Shown: positions 1 to 8,960 of the stretch, piece by piece
How the letters are laid out: each line of letters begins with the position of its first letter
Numbering within the stretch: position 1 is the first letter of the stretch
Source of the DNA: an uncultured Planctomycetales bacterium
GTDB lineage: Bacteria; Planctomycetota; Planctomycetia; Isosphaerales; Isosphaeraceae
Assembly (NCBI GenBank): GCA_937907525.1
Contig: CALCIB010000252.1
Coordinates: 1-24,937, forward strand
Reading direction: 5' to 3'
Length of the DNA stretch: 24,937 bases
Made by a program: the position numbers and the translations under genes
The notes under the pieces: model-generated
The model's input: the letters and a program-made list of their open reading frames with translations, nothing else
What the model was told of the DNA's origin: nothing
Databases searched by the model: none

Positions 1-488
1 GGGTCGGCCGTCCGTTTCGTCTCGGCGTCGTTTCGCTCGACAGGGGAGATGATACCAGGCTCTCTCCGAAGGTCAACGGGCCGCCGGTGAAAAATCCGGA
101 TGGCGTTCCCCGGTCTGTTGGCAACCGGCGGTATGTCAGAGAGTTGCGCTCGACACATGGCGTCGGATTTCCCGATTTTTCATTGTATGCCGTGAAGACG
201 TTCGGCTCGTCGGGCGTGCCTCGGCTTTGGTCGAGAGGTCGGGCCCAACGCTACGTCGATGACGCTGTATATCAAGGATGCGCGATGATGCCACTCTCAT
301 CGCGGGGCTTGCCAATGGAGTTTTCATCGCGTAGAAAGGGAGAGGTCGAAGGCTTGTTTAACGCGCGGGGCCGCCGTCCGATTCCCGCCCTCGAACCTCA
401 TGCGGTTTCAGAAGATCGGCGCGTGGGATGAGCTTTCCCGCGAGCGTCGGAGTCTGGATCGTCACGCCTTTGCAGGGTCGGCCCGAAC
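1..488. other. Upstream region without a supportable gene
   Basis: No convincing gene is seen in this 488-base stretch. It is visibly less GC-rich than what follows. The open frames in it, such as 87-431 (+) and 136-327 (-), give proteins with no recognisable motif and no good ribosome binding site. It presumably holds the promoter of the DUF1592 gene that starts at 489. No well-spaced -35/-10 pair could be picked out with confidence, and no tRNA or known structured RNA was recognised. Confidence 0.5.
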
Positions 489-2849
489 ATGACGAACATC
501 TCGGTCTACCTGGGCGCGCGCGGCGCCACGCGATTTTTAGCCTGTGGTTTTTGCGTGGTCTTTCTTGCTTCCGTCGCGCGCGGGCAGGTGGATCCTCGGG
601 GGCGCGAGGTCTATGGGGAGAGTTGCGCGTCGTGCCATGGGAAGGTCGGCGAGGGGACCAAGGAGTATCCCCACGCCTTGGTCGGGGACAAATCGGTGCG
701 GGAGTTGTCGACGTACATCGCCGAGACGATGCCGGACGACGATCCCGGGACGCTCGACGAGGAGGATTCGTTCGCGGTCGCGACGTTCATCCACGAGGCG
801 TTTTATTCGAGCATCGCGCAGGCGCGGAACAAGCCGGCGCGGATCGAGCTGTCGAGGCTGACGGTTCGTCAGTCCCAAAACGCGCTCATGGACCTGGTCG
901 GCTCGTTTCGAGGGTCGGCGGGGTGGGACGGGCCCAAGGGGCTGCACGGCGAGTATTACAAGTCGCACCAGCATTGGAAGAAGGAGGACCGGATCATCGA
1001 GCGGGACGATCCGGAGGTCCGGTTCGATTTCGGGGTGAACCTGCCTGACTCCGAGGAGGTCGGGCATCGGTTCTTCATCAAGTGGAGCGGCGGGATTCTC
1101 GCGCCGGACACGGGGGATTACGAGTTCGTGGTCCGGTCGGAGCATTCGGTGCGGCTGTGGGTCAACGACGGCGAGAAGCCGTTGATCGACCGTTGGGTCA
1201 AGTCGGGGGACGAGACGGAGTTCCGCGAGTCGATCCGGCTGATCGGCGGTCGGGTGTATCCGATTCGGTTGGAGCTTTCCAAGGGGAAGCAGGGGGTCGA
1301 CGACAGCAAGAAGGTGACGCCGCCGCCGACCCCGGCGACCATCGCCCTGCTTTGGAAGCGGCCCAAGGCGGCGCTTGAGACGATCACGGCGCGGTATCTG
1401 TCGCCGAAGTGGACGCCGGAGTTGTTCGTGCCCGTCACGCCGTTCCCGCCGGACGACCGGAGCATGGGCTACGAGCGGGGGACATCGGTCTCCAAGGCGT
1501 GGGAGGAGTCGGCGACCGACGCGGCCCTGGAGACGGCCGATTACGTCGTCGAGCACCTGGATCAACTGCTGGGGGTCAAGCCCGACGCTTCCGATCGCGA
1601 GGCCAAGGCGCGGGAGTTCGCGGCCAGGTTCGTGGAGCGGGCGTTCCGTCGGCCGTTGACCGACGAGCAGAAGGCGACTTACGTCGAGAAGCGGTTCGAG
1701 CCGGGCGTGGCGTTGGAGGCGGCGGTCAAGAGGGTCGTGCTGGGGGCGTTGATCTCGCCGCGGTTCTGGTATCTGGAGTTGGGCGAGGGGCTCGACGACT
1801 ACGACGTCGCCGCGCGGACGTCGTTCGGGCTTTGGGACTCGCTCCCCGACGCCGCGCTTTTGGAGGCGGCGGCCCGGGGCGAGTTGAAGACGAGGGAGCA
1901 GGTGGCGGCCCAGGCGGATCGGATGGTGGACGACTTGCGGACGCGGGCGAAGCTGCGCGACTTCCTGCTTCAGTGGTTGCGGGTCGACCGGGTCTCCGAG
2001 ATCCCCAAGGATCCGAAGACGTACCCCGAGTTCGACGAGGCGGTCGCCAGCGACCTGCGGACGTCGTTGGAGATGTTCCTGGACGACGTCGTCTGGGGCG
2101 AGGGTTCGGACTACCGGCGGTTCCTGCAAGCCGACGAACTGTTCCTCAACGGCAGGCTGGCGAAGGTGTACGGCGTCTCGCTGCCGGAGGACGCGCCGTT
2201 CCAGAAGGTGAAGCTGGAGGGGGAGCCGCGGGCGGGGCTGCTGACGCATCCGTACTTGATGTCGAGCTTCGCCTACGCGGGTTCGAGTTCGCCGATCCAT
2301 CGCGGGGTCTTCCTCTCCCGGGGCGTGCTGGGCCGGCTCCTGGCGCCGCCGCCGGAGGCGGTCGCCCCGGCGCCCGACGTGGACGACGGCATGACCACCC
2401 GCGAGCGGGTCGCGCTTCAGACCAGTGACAAGTCGTGCCAGGTCTGCCATTCGATCATCAACCCGGTGGGGTTCGCGCTGGAGAATTACGACGCCATCGG
2501 CCGGTTCCGCGGGGAGGAGAAGGGCAAGCCGATCGACGCGACGGGCGAATACCAGTCGCGAACCGGCGAGAAGACGTCTTTCGACGGCGCGCTGGATCTG
2601 GCGCGGTATCTCGCGGAATCGGAGGAGGCCCACTCGGCCTTCACCCAGCAGTTGTTCCAGTATCTGACGAAGCAGCCGATCAACGCCTTCGGCCTGGACC
2701 AGGTCGAGACGTTGTCGGCGGGCTTCGCCAAGCAGGGGTTCAGCATTCGTCGGCTGATGGTCGACGAGATCGCGGCCTCGGCGTTGACCCCGCGGCGGGG
2801 CCCGGACGACCGCCAGGCCGCCGGCGGGCCCGCCGCGGCGACGCGCTGA
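489..2849 (+). CDS. DUF1592/DUF1588/DUF1585 family cytochrome-like protein with PA14-like domain
   Basis: This is a large exported protein (786 aa) of the planctomycete-type cytochrome family. An N-terminal hydrophobic segment (about residues 17-32) ending near ARGQ looks like a signal peptide, so the product should act outside the cytoplasm. A haem c motif CASCH lies at residues 46-50 in a cytochrome-like domain. A PA14-like beta domain follows at about 150-300, beginning GLHGEYY. After it come a DUF1595-like part (FAARFVERAFRRPL), DUF1592 (about 430-510), DUF1588 with a second CXXCH motif (CQVCH, 650-654), and DUF1585 at the C-terminus (SIRRLMVDEIAAS). The family is abundant in Planctomycetes and its reaction is not established. 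A role in redox-linked polysaccharide breakdown is only inference. The DUF1552 gene follows 69 bases downstream, the usual partner, so co-transcription is likely. The start is chosen because it gives the signal peptide; the ribosome binding site is weak. Confidence 0.9.
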   Translation: MTNISVYLGARGATRFLACGFCVVFLASVARGQVDPRGREVYGESCASCHGKVGEGTKEYPHALVGDKSVRELSTYIAETMPDDDPGTLDEEDSFAVATFIHEAFYSSIAQARNKPARIELSRLTVRQSQNALMDLVGSFRGSAGWDGPKGLHGEYYKSHQHWKKEDRIIERDDPEVRFDFGVNLPDSEEVGHRFFIKWSGGILAPDTGDYEFVVRSEHSVRLWVNDGEKPLIDRWVKSGDETEFRESIRLIGGRVYPIRLELSKGKQGVDDSKKVTPPPTPATIALLWKRPKAALETITARYLSPKWTPELFVPVTPFPPDDRSMGYERGTSVSKAWEESATDAALETADYVVEHLDQLLGVKPDASDREAKAREFAARFVERAFRRPLTDEQKATYVEKRFEPGVALEAAVKRVVLGALISPRFWYLELGEGLDDYDVAARTSFGLWDSLPDAALLEAAARGELKTREQVAAQADRMVDDLRTRAKLRDFLLQWLRVDRVSEIPKDPKTYPEFDEAVASDLRTSLEMFLDDVVWGEGSDYRRFLQADELFLNGRLAKVYGVSLPEDAPFQKVKLEGEPRAGLLTHPYLMSSFAYAGSSSPIHRGVFLSRGVLGRLLAPPPEAVAPAPDVDDGMTTRERVALQTSDKSCQVCHSIINPVGFALENYDAIGRFRGEEKGKPIDATGEYQSRTGEKTSFDGALDLARYLAESEEAHSAFTQQLFQYLTKQPINAFGLDQVETLSAGFAKQGFSIRRLMVDEIAASALTPRRGPDDRQAAGGPAAATR

Positions 2850-2918
2850 GCGCGACGGACGAACCCCCCCGCACCGCCGCCGGCGCCGCGTCGCCGACCC
2901 AACCCGAGGAGACCGGAG

Positions 2919-4244
2919 ATGATTCGAAACCGTTCGCGACGCGAGTTCATTCGCGACCTCGGCCTGGGCGCGGCGGCGTTGCCGTTCGTGCTCAACCTGC
3001 CGAGCCTGGGCTTCGCCGGGACCGGGACGCGGAAGAAGCGGCTGGTGGTGATGTTCAGCCCCAACGGCGTCATCCCGAGCGCCTTCTGGCCCGACGAGAC
3101 GGGCTCGGAGTTCACGCTCAAGGAAAGCCTTACGCCGCTTGAGCCGTTCAAGGATCGTACCTTGATCCTCCGCGGCGTCTGCGACCGGGTCCGCGGCGAC
3201 GGCGACAACCACATGCGCGGGATCGGCTGTTTGCTGACCGGCATCGAGTTGTTCCCGGGGAACATCCAGGGGGGCTCGGACACGCCGGCCGGCTGGTCCA
3301 GCGGGCTGTCGATCGACCAGGAGATCAAGAAGGCGTACCAGGTCGACGACGAGACCCGCACGCGGTTCGGCTCGCTGGAGTTCGGCGTCATGGTCCCGGA
3401 GCGGGCCGACACCTGGACGCGGATGGTCTACGACGGCCCCAACAAGCCGATCGCGCCGATCAACGACCCCTACCGGATGTTCAACCGGCTTTACGGCCGG
3501 GCCAAGGACCAGGCCAGCCTCAAGAGCCTGTTGGACGACGTGAAGTCCGACCTGAAGACGATCGCGAGCGTGGTGAGCAAGGAGGACCGCCAGATCCTCA
3601 AGGAGCACGCCACGTTCGTTCGCGAGATGGAACGGGAGTTGGCGCCCGACGACGGCGGCCCCGGGCTGGACCACGCGGTCCCCGAACTGGAGCCGGGGAT
3701 CAAGACGGTCAACGACGAGATCCCCCGGATCAGCAAGACCCAGATCGACCTGATGGTCCAGAGCTTCGCGGCCGACTTCGCCCGGATCGCCACGCTCCAG
3801 TACACCAACTCCGTGGGCATGGCCCGGATGAACTGGCTGGGGATCCCCGACGGCCACCACGAGCTTTCCCACAAGCCGGACAACGACGCGAAGGCCGTCG
3901 ACCAGCTCACGAAGATCAACAAGTGGTTCTGCGAGCAGATGGCCTACCTGGCCAAGCGGCTGGCCGAGACCCCGGAGCCCGGCGGCCCCGGCTCGCTGTT
4001 GGACAACACGACGATCGTCTGGACCAACGAACTGGGCAAGGGGAACTCGCACACCCTGGACAACGTCCCGTTCGTCCTGGTGGGCAACGGGTTGGACTTC
4101 AAGATGGGGCGGTCGCTGGACTACAAGAAGGTCCCGCACAACCGCCTGCTGTTGTCGATCGCCCACGGCATGGGCCACGAGGAACTCGACTCGTTCGGCA
4201 ACCCCGACTTCTGCGGCGACGGCCCGCTCTCGGACCTGACCTGA
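2919..4244 (+). CDS. DUF1552 domain-containing protein, Tat-type signal
   Basis: This 441-aa protein matches the DUF1552 family typical of Planctomycetes and some other bacteria. Residues 6-11 (SRREFI) form a twin-arginine motif, followed by a hydrophobic stretch (GLGAAALPFVLNLP) and a likely cleavage near FAG. This points to Tat export of a protein folded in the cytoplasm. The body contains the family-like segments VVMFSPNGVIPSAFWP near the N-terminus, IGCLLTGIELFPG, and WTNELGKGNSHTLDNVPFVLVGNG near the C-terminus, and it is complete for the family. AGGAGACCGGAG just before the ATG supplies a good ribosome binding site. It lies directly behind the DUF1592 gene on the same strand, the common arrangement, so the two products probably work in the same extracytoplasmic process. 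The biochemical function is unknown. Related DUF1501 proteins are distantly similar to sulfatases/phosphatases, but no activity should be assumed here. Confidence 0.9.
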   Translation: MIRNRSRREFIRDLGLGAAALPFVLNLPSLGFAGTGTRKKRLVVMFSPNGVIPSAFWPDETGSEFTLKESLTPLEPFKDRTLILRGVCDRVRGDGDNHMRGIGCLLTGIELFPGNIQGGSDTPAGWSSGLSIDQEIKKAYQVDDETRTRFGSLEFGVMVPERADTWTRMVYDGPNKPIAPINDPYRMFNRLYGRAKDQASLKSLLDDVKSDLKTIASVVSKEDRQILKEHATFVREMERELAPDDGGPGLDHAVPELEPGIKTVNDEIPRISKTQIDLMVQSFAADFARIATLQYTNSVGMARMNWLGIPDGHHELSHKPDNDAKAVDQLTKINKWFCEQMAYLAKRLAETPEPGGPGSLLDNTTIVWTNELGKGNSHTLDNVPFVLVGNGLDFKMGRSLDYKKVPHNRLLLSIAHGMGHEELDSFGNPDFCGDGPLSDLT

Positions 4245-4258
4245 CGGCGAGCCGACGG

Positions 4259-4283
4259 GCCTTGCCGGCGGCTGGGCAAGGGC
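4259..4283 (+). terminator. Hairpin after the DUF1552 gene, possible terminator
   Basis: GCCTTGCC and GGCAAGG can form a stem of at least 7 pairs around an 8-base loop, starting 15 bases after the DUF1552 stop codon. No T-run follows. It may therefore be a factor-dependent terminator or an RNA 3'-end stabiliser rather than a classical intrinsic terminator. The convergent VOC gene ends at 4351. Confidence 0.4.
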
Positions 4284-4350
4284 GCGGACGCCTCGAAGGG
4301 TCGGCGCCCGCGCTTGCTCCCGGCCGCGTCGTCCCATGCGAGGCGGGCGC

Positions 4351-4701
4351 TCAATCGTGGGCGAGGACGTTGACCAGCCGGCCGAAGGGGTCGCGGACGT
4401 AGAAGCGCCGGACGCCCCAGGGCTCCGCGGCGGGGCCGTACTCGACGGTCAGGCGAGCGTCGCGGACCCTTCGGTACGCCTCGTCGAGATCGTCGACCTC
4501 GATGGAGAGGTCCGGGACGGGCGTTCCCGAGCCCCCCTCGCTGGCGACGCTGATTTGCGGGGTCGTCGGCCGATCGGTCGCGAAGGTGACGATCCAGCCA
4601 TGATCCATGACGATCTCCATGTCCAGGATCTCGCCGTAAAATCTTCGGGCCGCTTCCAGGTCCTCGGCGTGGATGTTGGGAACGATGCGACGGACGGCCA
4701 T
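4351..4701 (-). CDS. VOC superfamily (glyoxalase/bleomycin-resistance-like) protein
   Basis: This 116-aa single-domain protein has the vicinal oxygen chelate fold pattern. The N-terminal half reads MAVRRIVPNIHAEDLEAARRF-YGEILDMEI and the C-terminal half ends in RRFYVRDPFGRLVNVLAH, matching the two beta-alpha-beta-beta-beta modules. The family includes glyoxalase I, fosfomycin and bleomycin resistance proteins and ring-cleaving dioxygenases. The substrate cannot be told from sequence, and this subgroup is often listed only as a VOC family protein. The ATG at 4701 is preceded by AAGGAGGG at good spacing, which fixes the start; the frame runs far upstream in the opposite-strand shadow of the next gene but has no support there. 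It lies 17 bases behind the large regulatory-like-domain gene on the same strand, so it is probably the second gene of that transcript. Confidence 0.85.
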   Translation of the reverse strand: MAVRRIVPNIHAEDLEAARRFYGEILDMEIVMDHGWIVTFATDRPTTPQISVASEGGSGTPVPDLSIEVDDLDEAYRRVRDARLTVEYGPAAEPWGVRRFYVRDPFGRLVNVLAHD

Positions 4702-4718
4702 TCGGTCCCTCCTTGTTC

Positions 4719-7262
4719 TCAAGGTCCTCGGCGGGAGACTTGAACGCGAACGCCCAGCGGTCCCGCGCCGGGGCTGGCCGGCGGGACGTCCAGGGGGTGG
4801 GGTTCGGGGTCGTCGGCGACGATCAACTCGAAGACGCCCGCGGCCAGACCGCCGACGACCGCCGCGCCTCGGGCGTCGGTACGGCCGGCGATCGTCGCCA
4901 GGCCGGCCAGCGGGCCGCCGCGGTCCTTGACCGAGAACCTCGCGGCGATCGGCGCGCCTTGACGGTCCACCAGTTCCAGGGCGATCGTCGCGCCCGGCGC
5001 GGGGATGTCGAGTTCGACCGTCGCGTCCTTGCCGGCTTCGACGGTCAGCGCGACGGGCCTCGACGTCCAGATCTCGTCGCGCGCGGCCTGGACGACGTGG
5101 CGACCGGGCGCGATCCCGCCGAAACGGAAACGACCCTCGGCGTCGGCGGTGGTTTCGCGGCGCATGGCGAGGTCGACGGCGGAGTCGCCCTCGGGGGCGA
5201 GGACGACTCGGATCCGAGCGTCGCGGCCGGCGGCCGGCTCGCCTCCCAACGTGACGCGGCCCGAGAGGGCGGTCGACGCGGGAAGCGTCAGCCGCAGGGG
5301 TTCGCCGGGCTTGACCGTCGCGGCGGCGGGGCCGGCGACGCCCGGCGCCCACGCCGCGACGGTCGCCGCCAGAGCAGGCGCCGCATTCGACGGCTTGCCG
5401 ATTTCATAGGCGGGGTTTCCGGTCCAGGACAGGCGGCCGGCCGCGTCGGCGGTCCCCACGGCGAGCGGCTCGCGAAACCCGGCCGGGATGAACGCCGCCT
5501 GGGCGCCGAGGGCTGGCGTGGTTCCGTCGGGCAGGACGAGCGTGATCGCCATTTCGGCGAGGCCGGCGGTCGCCGCGATGTACCTGCTCTCGCCTGGACG
5601 CGACGTTCGCCACCAATCGCCGACGGGCGATCGTCCCGGGCTCGGCGGGGCGTCGACCTGGAGACGGACGACCCGACCCGGATCCACGATCACCTCGCGC
5701 TCGATCCGACCCCGCGCCGCGCCCGGCGCGGGACTCTTCTCCTGGACGACGATCGACCGCCGCCCTGCGGGGAACGGCCCGAAGAGGTAAGCGGCGCCGT
5801 CCTCCGACGATTCGTAAGGCGCGAGCCCTCTGGGACGGACGTCGGCGACGTCGGCCGAGGCGCGGTAGTCGGCCGGCGCGCGGCCGGCGGCGGCGTGGAT
5901 CGCGATGCGAACGTAGCCGGCCGGCTCGGCTCGAAGCTCCACGACGGTCTCCGCGCCGGACTCGACGGTCGTTTCCAGATCGCGGACCATCGACCGCCCC
6001 GTCAGCTCCTCGTCGGAGAGGCGGAGCGGGCCGAATCGCGGCGTGGGGACGGCGGCTCCGTCGACGTCCGCTCGCAAGCACCATTTCCCGGACTGGACGT
6101 TGGCGAATCGAATCCATCCGTCCGCGTCGGTCGTTCCCTCGCGCCACGCGCGATCTGGGTAGTACGGGTTCATGAGTTCGGCCCCGCCGCGCGTCGGGGC
6201 GCCGTCGGGTCCCAGGAGCCGGGCCTTGATCGACCCCGGCTCGTGGCGAGCCGCCCGCAGGACGATCGGCCCGGCGCGCGCGAGGGCCGGCGAGACCGCC
6301 ACCAGGGCCCGGCCCCCGTCGAACGGCTCCCCCCGGAGCGGGAAGACCGAGGATTTCGGGTTCGGGTCGTCTTGCCGATAACGAAAATCGACCGTCCAGA
6401 GGCCCGGGGCGAAGTCGTACTCCCCTTCCCCACGTTCGTCGGTCTCGAACCGTTTGTCGGACGACACGCGGCCCAGGCCGAAGCCGAACTCGAGGGAGCG
6501 ATTGGCCAGAGGCGCGCCGTCGGGACTCAGAATCCGAAACCGCGTGGGGGCGGGGCCGGACGGGACGGCGATCGTCGTCTCGACCTCGCCGCCGGGGGGC
6601 AGATCGATTCCGACCCCGGTCCTCCGCTCGGAAATCGTCCCGTGCCGCCAGGGCGTCTTCGGGTCGATGGCCGGGTAAACGGTCGCCTCGTAAGAGCCGG
6701 GGGGGAGGTCGTGAAACCGGGCGACGCCGTCGCCGCCCGTGACGGCCTGGGGAGCGGCGATCCGCCACATCGCGCTTCCTCGCAGCGCGAGGTCGCCTCC
6801 CAGGCGAAGGTCTCGGGTCGCGACCGTCGCCAGATTGACGTCCGCTCCAGGGACGCCGCGGCCGTTCCGGACGACCTTGACGGCCAGCGAGGCCCCGCTC
6901 CCCCTCGCCCCCACGGCGACGTCCAGCCGCGCCGGCTTCACGTCGGCCGGATCGATCGTGGGATCCGGCGGCGGCGCGAAGGCGAAGATCGGCGGTCGAT
7001 GCTCGACCGCGACCAGGACCGCGAGCGTCCACGTCATGCCCCGCGGCGGATACTCGAAGCGATACCGTCCGTTCCGGTCGGTCGTCGTCCGCTTGATTTT
7101 CGAGGCGGGCCCGCCGCTTGGATAAAAGGCGCGAACGTGGACCGTCGCGCCGACGACGGGCCGTCCGGTCGCCTGTTCCGTCACCGTTCCCGAGAGGACG
7201 TCGACGCGGTCGGCCGGCGCCTGGGCCAGAGTCGCCAAACAGAACAGGATCGCGGCCGACAT
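4719..7262 (-). CDS. Secreted multi-domain carboxypeptidase-regulatory-like (CarboxypepD_reg) protein
   Basis: This 847-aa protein begins with a short signal-like segment (MSAAILFCLATLAQA) and is then built from beta-sandwich modules of the carboxypeptidase regulatory-like/CNA-B type. The first module is clearest: SGTVTEQATGRPVVGATVHVR, then TTTDRNGRYRF. Comparable D-x-x-G-x-x-x-F turns recur, for example GGDGVARFHDLPPGSYEA, DADGWIRFANVQSGKW, ADAEGRFRFGGIAPGRHVV and TDARGAAVVGGLAAG. No catalytic domain is visible, so it is not an enzyme by sequence. Such proteins usually act in the cell envelope or extracellularly as binding or structural modules. The start at 7262 is preceded by GGGAGGG and gives the signal peptide; an in-frame extension to 7325 lacks such support. 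The small VOC gene follows 17 bases downstream. The specific role is unknown. Confidence 0.8.
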   Translation of the reverse strand: MSAAILFCLATLAQAPADRVDVLSGTVTEQATGRPVVGATVHVRAFYPSGGPASKIKRTTTDRNGRYRFEYPPRGMTWTLAVLVAVEHRPPIFAFAPPPDPTIDPADVKPARLDVAVGARGSGASLAVKVVRNGRGVPGADVNLATVATRDLRLGGDLALRGSAMWRIAAPQAVTGGDGVARFHDLPPGSYEATVYPAIDPKTPWRHGTISERRTGVGIDLPPGGEVETTIAVPSGPAPTRFRILSPDGAPLANRSLEFGFGLGRVSSDKRFETDERGEGEYDFAPGLWTVDFRYRQDDPNPKSSVFPLRGEPFDGGRALVAVSPALARAGPIVLRAARHEPGSIKARLLGPDGAPTRGGAELMNPYYPDRAWREGTTDADGWIRFANVQSGKWCLRADVDGAAVPTPRFGPLRLSDEELTGRSMVRDLETTVESGAETVVELRAEPAGYVRIAIHAAAGRAPADYRASADVADVRPRGLAPYESSEDGAAYLFGPFPAGRRSIVVQEKSPAPGAARGRIEREVIVDPGRVVRLQVDAPPSPGRSPVGDWWRTSRPGESRYIAATAGLAEMAITLVLPDGTTPALGAQAAFIPAGFREPLAVGTADAAGRLSWTGNPAYEIGKPSNAAPALAATVAAWAPGVAGPAAATVKPGEPLRLTLPASTALSGRVTLGGEPAAGRDARIRVVLAPEGDSAVDLAMRRETTADAEGRFRFGGIAPGRHVVQAARDEIWTSRPVALTVEAGKDATVELDIPAPGATIALELVDRQGAPIAARFSVKDRGGPLAGLATIAGRTDARGAAVVGGLAAGVFELIVADDPEPHPLDVPPASPGAGPLGVRVQVSRRGP

Positions 7263-7411
7263 TGCGACGCCTCCCTCCCCGAATTCACGACGTGATCCCC
7301 AGAGACGCGACGCATCCCCGGTCATCCTACCGACGCCCGCGGGCCGACGCGAGTTCCGCGGTCGCCCCGCGGGATTTCGGGGTGATCGGAGGGGCGGCTT
7401 CTTGCCGACGC

Positions 7412-7420
7412 TGGTACAAT
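7412..7420 (+). promoter_or_regulatory. Possible extended -10 promoter element
   Basis: TGGTACAAT fits an extended -10 (TGnTAnAAT) 37 bases before the GTG start of the 7458 gene, in the 195-base gap between two divergent genes. No good -35 is seen at the expected distance, which extended -10 promoters can tolerate. The distance gives a 5' leader of about 30 bases. Confidence 0.45.
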
Positions 7421-7457
7421 CGCGCCGGTTGCGACGACCACGTCATAATGGAGGGGC

Positions 7458-8960
7458 GTGAGCTTGGAATCGAACATCAAGCGCGAGAGCCTGACGACCC
7501 ACGAGAAGGCGCTCGCGGTCAATCTGGACAAGCATAAATACGGGACGTTCGCGGAGATCGGCGCCGGCCAGGAGGTCGTGCGGTGGTTCTTCCAGGCGGG
7601 CGCGGCGGCCGGGACGATCGCCAAGAGCATCTCGGCCTACGACATGACCGTCAGCGACGCCATCTACGGGCCGTCGATCCGATACGTCTCGCTCGACCGC
7701 CTGGTGGCGATGCTCGACCATGAGTACGCCTTGCTCCAGGAACGCCTGGGCGCGACGCGCGGCACGGAGACCGACTTCTTCGCCTTCGCCGACACCGTCG
7801 CGGCCCGCAACTTCCTGGGGACCAACGAGTGCCACGGCTGGATGGGCATCCGCTTCCAGTCCAAGCCGGGACTCGCCCCCAGCCAGATCGTGCTCCACGT
7901 CCGGATGCTCGACAAGGACAACGTCTCCCAGCAGCAGGCGCTGGGGATCGTCGGCGTCAACCTGGTCCACGGCGCGCTGTATCACCACGACGACCCCGAC
8001 GCCTTGATGCGGTCGTTGCTGGACGACCTCACCGCCGATCGGATCGAGGTCGACATGATCAAGTTCTCCGGCCCGGAGTTCGAGACGGTCGACCACCGGC
8101 TGATGAGCTTGAAGCTGGTGCAGCTCAGCCTCAGCGACGCCGCCATGTTCTCCGCCGACGGCGAGGTGTTGCAGCCCTCGGAAGTGTTGCACAAGAAGCC
8201 GATCCTGGTGGAGCGGGGGTCGTTCCGCCCGGTCACCAACGTCAACGTGGACATGCTTCAGGCGTCGCGCCAGCAGTTCCTCAACCACGTCTCCAGCAAG
8301 GAGGGGACCGCCGCCGAGCCGGACGTCGTCACGCTCATGGAGCTGACGATGCGCAACCTGCGCTCGACCTGCGCCGTCGACGGCGAGATCGACTACGACG
8401 ACTTCCTCGCCAGGGCCGACGTGCTGGCGGCCACCGGCGCCACGATCCTGATCTCGGACTACTTCGAGTATTACCGCCTGGGCACCTACCTTCGTCGCTA
8501 CACCAAACGGCCCATCGGCATCGTGATGGGCGTCCCCAGCCTGATCGACCTGTTCGACGAGCACTACTACGACCATCTGGAGGGGGGCGTGCTGGAGTCG
8601 TTCGGCCGGCTCTTCCGCAACGATCTGAAGCTCTACGTCTACCCGCTTTACGACGAGACGACCCGACAGTTGGTGACCGTTCAAAGGCTCAAGGTCGCCC
8701 CCCGGCTCCAGGGGCTTTACGAACACCTTTGCAAGAACGGCTACATCGAAAGCATCGACTTCTACAACCGCGACTACCTGCGAATCTTCTCTCGCGACGT
8801 CCTCCGCAAGATCGCCGAACGGGATCCGTCGTGGGAGCGGATGGTCCCCCCCGAGGTGGCGAGCCTCATCAAGGAGCGCGGGTTCTTCGGCTACAACAAG
8901 CCCGCCGAATCGGACCGCCATCCCATCGACTCCGCCGCCGAGCCCGCCCTCAAGGGCTGA
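7458..8960 (+). CDS. Conserved protein of unknown function, 500 aa
   Basis: This 500-aa soluble-looking protein has no signal peptide or membrane segment. I recognise the type as a widely conserved bacterial family through its N-terminus (ESNIKRESLTTHEKAL, then YGTFAEIGAGQEV and GTIAKSISAYDMTVSDAIYG) and later GILESFG-like and KLYVYP-like segments, but I know no established function. Names attached to relatives in databases should be treated with caution. The motif IGAGQEV and the strongly conserved acidic and aromatic residues suggest a globular enzyme or nucleotide-binding protein, which is inference only. The GTG at 7458 lies only two bases after GGAGGG. A TTG at 7464 in the same frame has better spacing (about 8), so the true N-terminus could be two residues shorter. 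It is transcribed away from the secreted-protein gene on the other strand and has no same-strand partner. Confidence 0.85.
   Translation: MSLESNIKRESLTTHEKALAVNLDKHKYGTFAEIGAGQEVVRWFFQAGAAAGTIAKSISAYDMTVSDAIYGPSIRYVSLDRLVAMLDHEYALLQERLGATRGTETDFFAFADTVAARNFLGTNECHGWMGIRFQSKPGLAPSQIVLHVRMLDKDNVSQQQALGIVGVNLVHGALYHHDDPDALMRSLLDDLTADRIEVDMIKFSGPEFETVDHRLMSLKLVQLSLSDAAMFSADGEVLQPSEVLHKKPILVERGSFRPVTNVNVDMLQASRQQFLNHVSSKEGTAAEPDVVTLMELTMRNLRSTCAVDGEIDYDDFLARADVLAATGATILISDYFEYYRLGTYLRRYTKRPIGIVMGVPSLIDLFDEHYYDHLEGGVLESFGRLFRNDLKLYVYPLYDETTRQLVTVQRLKVAPRLQGLYEHLCKNGYIESIDFYNRDYLRIFSRDVLRKIAERDPSWERMVPPEVASLIKERGFFGYNKPAESDRHPIDSAAEPALKG

Noticed and set aside
87..431. A 114-codon plus-strand frame in the leading region
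   Set aside because: It has no ribosome binding site and no recognisable sequence, and it lies in a stretch with no sign of coding bias.
537..4337. A 1266-codon open frame on the minus strand opposite the DUF1592/DUF1552 genes
   Set aside because: Its protein is a low-complexity R/L/V/P/D mixture with no motif, and it lies exactly antisense to two clear genes. It is a product of GC-rich codon bias.
4713..7295. An 860-codon open frame on the plus strand opposite the secreted multi-domain gene
   Set aside because: Its composition is typical of an antisense shadow (R/G/D-rich), with no family resemblance. The minus-strand gene has a signal peptide, a ribosome binding site and recognisable modules.
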